In this document: one piece after another, positions 8,937 through 17,155 of the stretch | Layout: every line of letters begins with the position of its first letter | Numbering within the stretch: the stretch's first letter is position 1 | Source: Sphingomonas sp. AR_OL41 | GTDB lineage: Bacteria > Pseudomonadota > Alphaproteobacteria > Sphingomonadales > Sphingomonadaceae | Length of the DNA: 64,000 nucleotides | Direction of reading: 5' to 3' | Assembly (NCBI RefSeq): GCF_029911635.1 | Contig: NZ_JARYTI010000008.1 | Location: 1 to 64,000, forward strand | The notes under the pieces: generated by a model | What the model saw: the letters and a program-made list of their open reading frames with translations, nothing else | Databases searched by the model: none | What the model was told of the DNA's origin: nothing | Position numbers and translations under genes: made by a program

Positions 8937-9716
8937 ATGGGCATGCTCGGCTTCGGCCTGTCGATCGAGCCGAAGCTCTGGGCGCTGGTGTTCGTCATGG
9001 TGCGGATCAGCGCGGCGTTCATTGCCGCGCCGGTGTTCAGCCAGGTGTCGGTGCCGGTGACGGTACGCGTCGCACTGTCGGGCGCGATCGGCGTGCTCGT
9101 GCTGACGGTCCACCCGGTCGTCCCGCCGGCGCAGATCTTCTCGCTCGAAACCTTCCTGTCGGTCGCCGCCGAGGCGCTGGTCGGCTTCGCGATCGGCTTC
9201 GTGCTGCAGATCGCCTTTGCCGCGCCGCTGCTGGCGAGCGAGGTGATCGGCACCTCGATGGGGATCGGCTTCGCCTCCGCGATCGATCCGCAGAACGGCC
9301 ACAGCTCGACCGCGCTCGGGCAGTTCTTCTCGATGCTGCTGACCCTGCTGTTCCTCAGCGTCAACGGCCATCTGATGCTCGTCGAGATGATCGTCAAAAG
9401 CTATGACGCGCTGCCGCCCGGCCAGGCATGGCTCGGCGCGACCAAGCTCGAGAATATCGCGCTGTTCGGGGGTTACACCTTCCTTGCCGGGCTGTTGCTG
9501 GCGCTGCCGGTCGGCTTCCTGCTGCTGTGCCTCAACATCGTCGTCGGGATGATCTCGCGTGCCGCGCCCGCGCTCAACCTGTTCGCGGTCGGCCTGCCGG
9601 TCAGCCTCGCGGTCGGCGTGGTCGCGCTCGCCGTCTCGTTCCCGGCGATGGGCGATTACATGCTCGTCATCATCAATGAGGGGCTCCAGGCCACCCAGCG
9701 GCTGGTGCTCGGCTGA
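8937..9716 (+). CDS. fliR: Flagellar export gate protein FliR
   Basis: 259 residues with several membrane helices. Family segments include FVMVRISAAFIAAPVFSQVS near the N-terminus, the FAIGFVLQIAFAAPLLASEV segment and a C-terminal PALNLFAVGLPVSLAVGVVA. FliR is the single-copy subunit that closes the FliP5FliQ4FliR1 gate and contacts FlhB. Its stop TGA overlaps the flhB start ATG at 9716 (TGATG), indicating translational coupling. Confidence 0.97.
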   Translation: MGMLGFGLSIEPKLWALVFVMVRISAAFIAAPVFSQVSVPVTVRVALSGAIGVLVLTVHPVVPPAQIFSLETFLSVAAEALVGFAIGFVLQIAFAAPLLASEVIGTSMGIGFASAIDPQNGHSSTALGQFFSMLLTLLFLSVNGHLMLVEMIVKSYDALPPGQAWLGATKLENIALFGGYTFLAGLLLALPVGFLLLCLNIVVGMISRAAPALNLFAVGLPVSLAVGVVALAVSFPAMGDYMLVIINEGLQATQRLVLG

Positions 9717-10840
9717 TGGCAGACGAATTCGGCGAACGGACAGAAGCCCCAACAGCCAAGCGGCGCAAGGACGCCGCCGAAAAGGGCGATATCCTTCGCA
9801 GCCGCGAGTTCGCCACGGCGCTGGTGGTGATGGCCGGGTGCGGCTGGATGGCAATGTTCGGGCCGTCGCTGATGGCGGCGTGCAAGGCGGTGATGGCGGC
9901 CGGCTTCCAGTTCGATCGCCGCGATATCGAAAATTTCGCGCCCTTCCGCCCGCTTGCCGAAGCGGGGTGGAAGCTCGTCACGCCGATCGCCTCGCTATTC
10001 GTGGTAGCGATCGTCGCCGCCATTCTCAGCCAGGCCGGGCTCGGCGCGTTGCAGTTCAACGGCTCGCTACTCGCGCCCAAGGCCTCGCGCATCAATCCCG
10101 GCTCGGGCCTGAAGCGCATCTTCGGGCCGCAGGGCTGGATCGAACTCGGCAAGTCGTTGCTCAAGGTCATGCTGCTCGGCTGCATCGGCAGCTACATGCT
10201 TTGGACGACGTCGCGCAGCACGCTCGGGTTGATGTCGTCGGACATCAACAGCGTGGTCGGCGCGCTTGGCGGCACGTTGATCGGGATCGTCTTTGCGATG
10301 GCGTTCGGCCTGATGCTTATCGCAGGGATCGACGTGCCGGTGCAGATCCTCCGCCTGCTCGCCAAGCTGCGCATGTCGAAGCAGGAGATCAAGGACGAGC
10401 ACAAGGAGAGCGAGGGTTCGCCCGAGGCCAAGGGCGCGATGCGTGCGCGCCAGCATGCCATGGCCAAGCGCAGCATGCGCAAGGCGGTCGCCGAGGCGCA
10501 TGTCATCCTCACCAACCCGACGCATTTCGCCGTCGCGCTGCGCTACGATCGCGACAACGACCAGGTGCCCGTGGTCGTCGCCAAGGGCCGCGGCGTCATC
10601 GCCGAGGCGATCCGCGAACTGGCCGGCGAGAGCCGCGTGCCAATCCTCGAATATCCCGCCATCGCCCGCGCGCTCTACTACACCAGCCGCGAAGGGCAGG
10701 AGATTCGCGACGACCTTTATGTCGCGATCGCGACGATCCTCGCCTTCGTCTTCGGCCTCAATGCCGAGGCCGGCGGCACGGCGCCCGAGGTGCCGGTGCC
10801 GGCCAGCGCGCGCTTCGACGAAAACGGCGTGAAGGGGTAA
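9716..10840 (+). CDS. flhB: Flagellar export switch protein FlhB
   Basis: 374 residues. The N-terminus carries the family hallmark (FGERTEAPTAKRRKDAAEKG), four membrane helices follow, and the cytoplasmic domain contains the autocleavage motif NPTH at residues 267-270. Cleavage between Asn and Pro allows the switch from rod/hook to filament substrates on a FliK signal. It is the last gene of the long fliF-flhB run; a 55-base gap separates it from fliD. Confidence 0.97.
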   Translation: MADEFGERTEAPTAKRRKDAAEKGDILRSREFATALVVMAGCGWMAMFGPSLMAACKAVMAAGFQFDRRDIENFAPFRPLAEAGWKLVTPIASLFVVAIVAAILSQAGLGALQFNGSLLAPKASRINPGSGLKRIFGPQGWIELGKSLLKVMLLGCIGSYMLWTTSRSTLGLMSSDINSVVGALGGTLIGIVFAMAFGLMLIAGIDVPVQILRLLAKLRMSKQEIKDEHKESEGSPEAKGAMRARQHAMAKRSMRKAVAEAHVILTNPTHFAVALRYDRDNDQVPVVVAKGRGVIAEAIRELAGESRVPILEYPAIARALYYTSREGQEIRDDLYVAIATILAFVFGLNAEAGGTAPEVPVPASARFDENGVKG

Positions 10841-10895
10841 AGATCATGCGCCTGCGGCCGTTTTATAACATGACACCATCGCCGGGATTCAGGGC

Positions 10896-12344
10896 ATGAC
10901 GACGACGAGCTCGACCACGGCAACTTCCGCCTCGCAGATCGCACTCGCGCTCGGTGCCGGCTCGGGCATCGACACGGCGGCGATCGTGACGTCGCTGGTC
11001 AATGCCCAGTTCGCCGGCAAGACCGCCGCGCTGACCAGCAAGACCAACGACGTCACCACGCAGATTTCCGAGGTCGCCAAGCTGCAGAGCGGGATCACCG
11101 GCTTCGCCTCGGCGCTGACCTCGCTGATCAAGGGCGGCACGCTGCTCAACCAGCCGACCAGTTCCAACAGCGCGGTCGCCGGCGTGACGACGGCGCTCAG
11201 CGGCAAGGTCGGATCGCTCAACGCGACGCTGACCGTGTCGCATCTCGCCGCGGCGCAGACCGCCACCACCGCCACCCCCGTTGCCAGCCGCACCACCGCA
11301 ATCGGCACGGGCACTCTCTCGCTCACCTTCGGCACCGCGACGGTAGCCGATGGTGCGATGACCGATTTTACCGCAGGCAGCGGCTCCCCCGTGACGATCG
11401 CGATCGATTCGACGCATCAATCGCTCGACGGCATCGCCAGCGCGATCAACGCGGCCAAGGCCGGCGTGACCGCCTCGGTCGTTACCGATGTCGACGGCAC
11501 GGCGCGGCTGACGCTCAAGGGCGCGACCGGGAGCGCCCAGGCCTTTACGCTGACGGGCAGCACGCCGGAACTCGCCGCGCTCAACATCGGCGTCGGCGAG
11601 AGCGCGACGACGATCGGCACAGCCGCGACCAACGCCGCGCTGAGCCTTGACGGCGTGGCGGTCGAGCGCGCCAGCAACAGTTTTTCCGATCTCGTCGACG
11701 GGGTGAAGTTCACCCTCACCGGCACAGGCACGACGACGCTCGGGTCGAGCCGCCCGACCAGCGCGCTGACCCAGGCAGTCAACGACTATGTCGATACCTA
11801 TAACCAGCTGCACGCGATCGTCGCCGAGGCAACCGACCCGGTCAAGGGCACGCTCAAGCAGGACAGCGCGACCGCCGCGCTGTCGCATTCGCTGACCACG
11901 CTGTCGCTGACCAACCTGGTGACCGGCGGCGACACCGGCGCGCCAACGACGTTGGCCGAGATCGGCGTCGCGACCAATCGCGACGGCACGCTCAGCGTGC
12001 GCTCCGACGTCCTGCAAAAGGCGCTTGCCACCTGGCCCGACGCGGTCGAGGCGATGTTTGCCGACGGTACCGGGGCGAGCGGCAAGGGCATCGGTGCCGC
12101 GCTGACCGCGATTTCGAACAGCGCAACCAGCGCCAAGACCGGCCTCGCCGCCAGCACCACCCGCTATACCAAGGTGCAGTCGGACATTGCCGATCAGCAG
12201 GACAAGCTCAGCACGCTTGAGGACGCGGCCAAGACCCGCCTGACGCAGCAATATTCGGCGATGGATTCGCAGGTCGCGGCGTACAAGTCGACGCAGAGCT
12301 TCCTGACGGCGCAGATCGCCGCCTGGAACAAGCCGACCAACTGA
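10896..12344 (+). CDS. fliD: Flagellar filament cap protein FliD
   Basis: 482 residues. The N-terminal FliD domain is clear (GAGSGIDTAAIVTSLVNAQF, then a coiled region SKTNDVTTQISEVAKLQS), and the C-terminal domain has LAEIGVATNRDGTLSVRSDV and the closing coiled coil (DIADQQDKLSTLEDAAKTRL). FliD caps the growing filament and folds exported flagellin. No good ribosome site precedes ATG 10896. It pairs with fliS two bases downstream; no flagellin gene lies in the window. Confidence 0.94.
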   Translation: MTTTSSTTATSASQIALALGAGSGIDTAAIVTSLVNAQFAGKTAALTSKTNDVTTQISEVAKLQSGITGFASALTSLIKGGTLLNQPTSSNSAVAGVTTALSGKVGSLNATLTVSHLAAAQTATTATPVASRTTAIGTGTLSLTFGTATVADGAMTDFTAGSGSPVTIAIDSTHQSLDGIASAINAAKAGVTASVVTDVDGTARLTLKGATGSAQAFTLTGSTPELAALNIGVGESATTIGTAATNAALSLDGVAVERASNSFSDLVDGVKFTLTGTGTTTLGSSRPTSALTQAVNDYVDTYNQLHAIVAEATDPVKGTLKQDSATAALSHSLTTLSLTNLVTGGDTGAPTTLAEIGVATNRDGTLSVRSDVLQKALATWPDAVEAMFADGTGASGKGIGAALTAISNSATSAKTGLAASTTRYTKVQSDIADQQDKLSTLEDAAKTRLTQQYSAMDSQVAAYKSTQSFLTAQIAAWNKPTN

Positions 12345-12346
12345 TC

Positions 12347-12748
12347 ATGGCCGCTTACGCCACCGCGCTCGGCCGCAACGCCGAGGAAACCTATCGTCAG
12401 ATCGACGCCAGCGGCCGCACCGCCGAGGCCGACGGCCCGGCCTTGGTGCAGCTCCTCTATGAGGAGGCGATCCGCACGCTGCGCACCGCCGCCTGGGCGA
12501 CCGAGAATCGCAACTATGCGCTCAAGAGCGACAAGCTGACCCGTGCCACGGCAATCCTCTTCGCGCTCGAGGCGGGACTCGACTTCGAGGCCGGCGGCGA
12601 CGTCGCGGTCACGCTTGCGCGGCTCTATGCCGGCGCACGCAACACCATCGTCGCGGCGAGCATCGGCGACGACGCGGCACCGTTCCGCGACGTCGCGTCG
12701 ACGCTGGCGGAGATCGCCGAAGCCTGGCGGACGGTCCGCGCCGCCTGA
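12347..12748 (+). CDS. fliS: Flagellar export chaperone FliS
   Basis: 133 residues, all-helical. It has the FliS pattern ALVQLLYEEAIRTLRTAAWA and later LEAGLDFEAGGDVAVTLARL, and normal length. FliS binds the C-terminus of flagellin and prevents premature polymerisation. It begins two bases after fliD and is the last flagellar gene here. A small hairpin (GCCGCC, loop TGAA, GGCGGC; 12740-12755) sits across its stop codon without a T-run. Confidence 0.93.
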   Translation: MAAYATALGRNAEETYRQIDASGRTAEADGPALVQLLYEEAIRTLRTAAWATENRNYALKSDKLTRATAILFALEAGLDFEAGGDVAVTLARLYAGARNTIVAASIGDDAAPFRDVASTLAEIAEAWRTVRAA

Positions 12749-13332
12749 AGGCGGCAGGAACGTCGCAGATCGATCGTACGATGGGAAAGAGCGGCAGCCG
12801 GGATGATCGTGCGCCATTTCTATCATGGCGGCGCGTCGTTTGAATCACCGCCGATTCGCGCCGGGAGGCGGCAGCCTGCGGCAAATACCGCGCAAGTCGA
12901 GCTGGTGATGCGCGTCAAGTATAAGGGTCATTTTGCGAGGGGATGGGGTGACGTTTTCGGGTGAAGGCGATCGCCCTCTGGCAATGTGTGCGCGGTGACG
13001 AAGTGTCAAATCCCAACAACGCGTGCTGTGGGTGATCGACGCGGCCGGCGCGTCGGAGGTGCGCGATGACTGGGCGATACTGGTCGCATTATGCGAATAG
13101 CCTGATTTTATCATGGCCTCCATTGTCATCACACGGCGGGGAATGGCTGCGATCTCCAACCGGGCGGCGCGATCATCATAGGGCGAGCCGTCATGGCGGG
13201 GGCAGCATGGCCCGGGCGCGCAGTTTGTTGAATCAGTGCGGCGGGTCGTTGCGGCGCGGCGGCATGATTCTCAGGCTATGGTTGCCGCGCCGTTAACCCT
13301 TCGGTGACGATGACGGCGGTAAAATCGCCCTC
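12749..13332. other. 584-base gap without a convincing gene
   Basis: This stretch between fliS and the response regulator gene holds no reading frame that I trust. The longest one (13066-13296, 76 codons) is Arg/Ser/Gly-rich and looks like random high-GC translation. It probably contains the promoter of the downstream regulator, but I see no clear sigma-28 or sigma-54 site. Confidence 0.5.
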
Positions 13333-13962
13333 GTGAACGACACGGGATCTGACGCGATGGAGCTTTTCGGCGAGCAAAGCCTGGTCATGCCGCGACAGGG
13401 GCCGGTGCGCACCATCCTCGTCGTCGACGACAGCCGCACCAATCTCGCGGTGCTCGGCAAGCGGCTCGGCCATCTCGGCTACCTCGCCGTGTTGTGCGAC
13501 AATGGCGCCGAGGCGCTCGATCTCATCGCGGCGCGCGGCTTCGATCTCGTGCTGCTCGACATGGTCATGCCGATGATGTCGGGCATGCATGTGCTGCGCG
13601 AGATTCGCGGCAGCCGCGAAACTTCCGATTTGCCCGTGATCATGCTGACCGGGCGCAGCGACCCCGCCGCCGCGGTCGAGGCGCTCGCCGCCGGCGCCGA
13701 CGATCATGTCGCCAAGCCGTTCGTCTTCGAGGTGCTCCATGCACGGATCGAACGCGTACTGGCGCGCGCGCGGCGCATTGCCGAACTTCAGCGTTCCAAC
13801 GCCACGCTCGACGCGCGCATCGCCACGCGGGCGATGGAACTCGGCGAGGCGAGGACCGAACTCGCCGCGACACGCGCCGATCGCCAGCGCCTCGTCGCCT
13901 CGATTCAGGCGCTCAACGATCAGATCGAGCGGCTCAGCCCCGAAACCAGCGGCGTTGCATGA
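13333..13962 (+). CDS. Stand-alone response regulator with C-terminal coiled coil
   Basis: 209 residues from GTG 13333 (ATG 13357 is an alternative). The receiver domain covers residues about 26-145: acidic pair D32/D33, phosphoacceptor D76 in VLLDMVMPMMSG, the switch Thr in VIMLTG and the Lys in VAKPF. No DNA-binding or enzymatic output domain follows, only a helical coiled coil rich in Arg, Ala and Glu (residues about 150-200). This fits a CheY-like or adaptor-type regulator, or one that signals through dimerisation. It follows the flagellar operon, so a motility role is possible but unproven. Its 3' end overlaps the convergent corA-type gene by 29 bases. Confidence 0.85.
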   Translation: MNDTGSDAMELFGEQSLVMPRQGPVRTILVVDDSRTNLAVLGKRLGHLGYLAVLCDNGAEALDLIAARGFDLVLLDMVMPMMSGMHVLREIRGSRETSDLPVIMLTGRSDPAAAVEALAAGADDHVAKPFVFEVLHARIERVLARARRIAELQRSNATLDARIATRAMELGEARTELAATRADRQRLVASIQALNDQIERLSPETSGVA

Positions 13963-14887
13963 AATAGATGATGATGCCGACGGTGGTGAGCAGGCAGATG
14001 CCGGCGATCGCGTCGAACGCCCATGGCTCCTCGGCATAAGGGAGCCCCTTGACGTTCATGCCGTACAGACCGGTGAGAAAGGTCAACGGCAGGAAAATCA
14101 TCGCCACGATCGAGATCAGCAGCGCGCGTGAATCGATCTGCTCGGCGCGCAGATCGGTCAGCGCTTCATGCGCCAGCGCCGACCGTTCACGGATGCTCTC
14201 CAGCTCCTCGGCCATGCGCGCGGCGCGGTCGGCCGCCGAATTGAGATGCAACCGGTCATCATCCTGCAACCAGTCGCACGGCAGCGCGGCAAGCTTTTCG
14301 AGCGCGGCGCGCTGCGGGGTGAGGAAGCGGCGATAACCGATCGCCGCGACGCGTACCGCCGTTACGGTGCGGCGCAGTTCGAACACCTTGTCGGCGTTGA
14401 GCTCGGCCTCGCAATCGTCGAGCTGGTCGCCGAGGTCGGCCACTTCGGGGTCGAGATCGGCGGTGATTGCGCTGGCGAACTCGGCGATCAGGTCACCCGG
14501 ATCGAGAATATTGCCCTGCTCGATCGCCTTGGCGACGACGTCGATCGCGACGAGCGGTTTGCGCGTCACCGAGATCACCCGCCCGGCCTGCGCCCAGATT
14601 CGCACCGAGGCGAGCGGGTCGGACGAGGTCATCGCCTCGCTGGAGCGCCCACGCAGGTTGAGATAGGCGCCGTCGCCGAGCGCGTCGCAGCGCGGCCGCG
14701 TCTCGGTCGCGGTCAGCGGCTCGACGATATGGTCGGGCAGCTTGGCTTCCTCGGTCAGCCACGCCTGGGCCTGTTCGTTGTTGGTGGTGAGATGGACCCA
14801 GACGAGCGCCGCGCCGCAGCCCAGCGCGCCCTCGATCGCGACGCGTTCGGCATGGCCCTTGTCCACGCGATAGGCAAATCCGCTCAT
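13934..14887 (-). CDS. CorA/ZntB-family divalent metal transporter
   Basis: 317 residues, normal for the CorA/ZntB family. There is a large cytoplasmic domain, a long helix and two C-terminal membrane helices, the first ending in the signature GMN (FLTGLYGMNVKG). The overall resemblance (VWVHLTTNNEQAQAWLTEEA; then RRFLTPQRAALEKLAAL) is closer to ZntB than to CorA, suggesting Zn2+ or mixed cation transport; substrate cannot be fixed from sequence. It is the last gene of an operon with cysG-type, lysA, lptM-like and argH genes, overlapping its predecessor by four bases. Confidence 0.88.
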   Translation of the reverse strand: MSGFAYRVDKGHAERVAIEGALGCGAALVWVHLTTNNEQAQAWLTEEAKLPDHIVEPLTATETRPRCDALGDGAYLNLRGRSSEAMTSSDPLASVRIWAQAGRVISVTRKPLVAIDVVAKAIEQGNILDPGDLIAEFASAITADLDPEVADLGDQLDDCEAELNADKVFELRRTVTAVRVAAIGYRRFLTPQRAALEKLAALPCDWLQDDDRLHLNSAADRAARMAEELESIRERSALAHEALTDLRAEQIDSRALLISIVAMIFLPLTFLTGLYGMNVKGLPYAEEPWAFDAIAGICLLTTVGIIIYFMQRRWFRG

Positions 14888-15651
14888 GCCATCTCCATAT
14901 AGAGCGTCAGTCCCTGTGAGGTGGTAACGGGCGGCGCGTCGCAGACAATCCGCATCGCATCGGCGCGCGCGCGATCGAGCAGCGATGCTGGTACCGTAGC
15001 ACCGTGCAGGATGCGGTCGGCCTGCGACAGCAATCGCGCCTCACGCAGCGTCAGGTCGTCGGGGTCGCCCGAGCGCGGCCGGATCGTCACCAGCATGTCG
15101 CCCGGAGCGTTGTCGGCGCCGGCGAGCCATGCGGCGACGTCGTGGCTGGCGGTCAGCGGATCGAGCGTGCCACCCGGCGCCAGCGCTGTACCGATTGCGC
15201 GCCGCCGGTCGACACCGTCGGGGAAGCGTGCCCGGATCGCCGCGCGCGCCGCATGCAGCGTGCGGGCGAGGGCGCCAAGCGTGTCCGGCAACAAGCCCTC
15301 GAGCCGCTGGCGCAGCGCCGCGGCGAGCCCGGCCGAGGCGCCGCCGGTGCCGATCGCGATCAGTACGGGGTCGCGATCGATGATCGCCGGCACGGTAAAG
15401 TCGCACAGCGCCGGGCGATCGACCGCATTGACCAGCACGCCGCGCGCCTTGAGCCGTGCCACCGCCGCCAGCGCCTCCGTCTCGTCGTCGAGCGCGACGA
15501 TCGCCAGCGCCGCTGCCGCGTCCTCGCCGACGATCACCGCGCCGGCGCGGTCGAGCAGGCGGCGCTTGGCCTCGGCCGCTTCGCCCTCGCCAAGCAGGAT
15601 CACCGACCGGCCCGCCACCGTCATGAACAGCGGCAGGCTGTGCCAGGTCAC
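14884..15651 (-). CDS. Precorrin-2 dehydrogenase / sirohydrochlorin ferrochelatase (CysG N-terminal type) with vestigial methyltransferase start
   Basis: 255 residues. The N-terminal Rossmann domain (LPLFMTVAGRSVILLGEGEA) and the central dimerisation/catalytic region (VNAVDRPALCDFTVPAIIDR, then IAIGTGGASAGLAAALRQRL) match the CysG/Met8 module that oxidises precorrin-2 and inserts iron to give siroheme. After about residue 195 a stretch (LVTIRPRSGDPDDLTLREAR, then LLSQADRILH) resembles the first 40 residues of the uroporphyrinogen-III methyltransferase domain (GAGPGDPxLLTLK) but lacks the rest, so it appears to be a truncated fusion. Both ends overlap neighbours by four bases (ATGA). Confidence 0.88.
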   Translation of the reverse strand: MTWHSLPLFMTVAGRSVILLGEGEAAEAKRRLLDRAGAVIVGEDAAAALAIVALDDETEALAAVARLKARGVLVNAVDRPALCDFTVPAIIDRDPVLIAIGTGGASAGLAAALRQRLEGLLPDTLGALARTLHAARAAIRARFPDGVDRRRAIGTALAPGGTLDPLTASHDVAAWLAGADNAPGDMLVTIRPRSGDPDDLTLREARLLSQADRILHGATVPASLLDRARADAMRIVCDAPPVTTSQGLTLYMEMA

Positions 15652-16916
15652 GCAGCCAGCCAGTCGGGCAGCCGCTCCGCTGCGAGGATCGTCGCCGGGT
15701 CGATGCGATCGGCGACCACCGCATAGCGGTCGCCATCGACCAGCACCTCGGGCACCAGCGCCCGGCTGTTATAGGTCGAGGCCATCGTCGCGCCATAGGC
15801 GCCCGCGGTACGGAAGATCGCAAGATCGCCCGACTTCACCGCATCGATGTCGCGACCCATCGCGAAGGTGTCGCCGCTCTCGCACACCGGGCCCGCGATA
15901 TTGGCGATCATCCGCTCGCCCGAGGGCCGCACCGCGACGAAATCGTGCCACGCATCATAGAGCGCGGGCCGCGCGAGATCGTTCATCGCCGCATCGACGA
16001 TGACATAGGGGTTCACCGCCCCCGGCTTGACCCAGATCACCCGCGTCAGCAGCACCCCGGCATTGCCGGCGATGAAGCGGCCGGGCTCGAACATCAGCTG
16101 GACGTTCCAGCCCTTGGTCACCCGCGCGACCATCGCGCCATAGGCCTGCGTACTCGGCGGCACATCGCCGGCCTTGTACGGCACGCCGAGCCCGCCGCCG
16201 AGATCGACGCGCTCGATCCTATGCCCCGCCGCGCGCAGCTCGGCGACGAGCTGGCCGATCCGCGTATAGGCCGCTTCGAGCGGGGCGAGGTCGAGCAACT
16301 GGCTACCGATATGGATCGCCACGCCGCGCATGTTGAGGCCCGGCAGCGCGGCGAGCCGACCGTACATCGCCACCGACTGGTCGATCGCGACGCCGAACTT
16401 GTTCTCTTTTTTGCCGGTCGAGATCTTGGCATGCGTGCCGGCATCGACATCGGGGTTGACCCGCAAGGTCGCATCGGCGCGCTTACCGCCGGCCGCGGCG
16501 ATCGCCGCGAGCACTTCGCCCTCTTCCTCGAGTTCGAGATTGAACTGGCCGATCCCGGCATCGAGCGCGCCGGCGAGTTCGCCGCGCGTCTTGCCGACAC
16601 CCGAAAAGACGATGTCGCGCGCCGGCATGCCCGCCGCCAGCGCGCGCTGCATCTCGCCGAGCGACACCACGTCGGCGCCGAAGCCGCGCTTCGCCAGCAC
16701 CGCGAGCACCGCGCGATTGGGGTTGGCCTTGATGGCATAGGCGAGATGCGCGTCGTCGATCCCGGCATCGACCAGCCCGGCGCGAAACGCATCGGCCTGG
16801 TGCTCGAACATGGCGCGCGAATAGACATAGACCGGCGTACCGACATCGGCGGCAATCCGTTCCAGCGGGACGCTCTCGGCGTGGAGCGCCCCGTCAATCA
16901 GCGTGAAATGATCCAT
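15648..16916 (-). CDS. lysA: Diaminopimelate decarboxylase LysA
   Basis: 422 residues from ATG 16916, normal for LysA. The PLP-binding lysine lies in HLAYAIKANPNRAVLAVLAK. Further family blocks are RVNPDVDAGTHAKISTGKKE, VAIHIGSQLLDLAPLEAAYT, VDLGGGLGVPYKAG, MFEPGRFIAGNAGVLLTRV and the substrate loop GPVCESGDTFAMGRD. It converts meso-diaminopimelate to lysine. Its start overlaps the stop of the lipoprotein gene (TGATG) and its stop overlaps the next start (ATGA). Confidence 0.97.
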   Translation of the reverse strand: MDHFTLIDGALHAESVPLERIAADVGTPVYVYSRAMFEHQADAFRAGLVDAGIDDAHLAYAIKANPNRAVLAVLAKRGFGADVVSLGEMQRALAAGMPARDIVFSGVGKTRGELAGALDAGIGQFNLELEEEGEVLAAIAAAGGKRADATLRVNPDVDAGTHAKISTGKKENKFGVAIDQSVAMYGRLAALPGLNMRGVAIHIGSQLLDLAPLEAAYTRIGQLVAELRAAGHRIERVDLGGGLGVPYKAGDVPPSTQAYGAMVARVTKGWNVQLMFEPGRFIAGNAGVLLTRVIWVKPGAVNPYVIVDAAMNDLARPALYDAWHDFVAVRPSGERMIANIAGPVCESGDTFAMGRDIDAVKSGDLAIFRTAGAYGATMASTYNSRALVPEVLVDGDRYAVVADRIDPATILAAERLPDWLAA

Positions 16917-17155
16917 CAGCGGCTGGGGGGCAGGTCGAATTCGTCGCTGCGCCGCTGCTCGGAGTCGGTCAGCAATTCGTCGCTGCGCGCCGGTCGCGCC
17001 TGGTTGGACGGCGTGAGCAGCTGCGTCGCGCTCGGCGTCGCGCGCGCGCCATAGGGCGCGACGGGCAGCGATTCGCCCTTGGCCGGTTTGAGGCCCGACA
17101 TCGATCCGCATGCCGCCAGCAGCAGCGCAAGGGCCAGTCCGATCACCGCTTTCAT
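16916..17155 (-). CDS. Small LptM-like lipoprotein
   Basis: 79 residues with a lipoprotein signal ([12 protein letters not shown], acylated Cys16). The mature part is short, Pro/Ser/Arg-rich and disordered. Small lipoproteins next to lysA in proteobacteria belong to the LptM (YifL) group, which helps mature the LPS transport protein LptD; I infer that here from position and form. It overlaps argH upstream (ATGA) and lysA downstream (TGATG). Confidence 0.75.
   Translation of the reverse strand: MKAVIGLALALLLAACGSMSGLKPAKGESLPVAPYGARATPSATQLLTPSNQARPARSDELLTDSEQRRSDEFDLPPSR

Noticed and set aside
7515..9854. Open frame of 779 codons on the minus strand opposite fliO-fliR
   Set aside because: It mirrors strongly supported flagellar genes and its translation is a low-complexity His/Arg/Gln/Asp mix typical of antisense frames in high-GC DNA.
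12976..12992. Possible sigma-54 promoter (TGGCAATGTGTGCGC)
   Set aside because: GG and GC elements have roughly the right spacing but the -12 TTGC box is not matched.
13066..13296. Possible 76-residue gene in the gap before the response regulator
   Set aside because: Arg/Ser/Gly-rich translation, no ribosome site and no recognisable feature.
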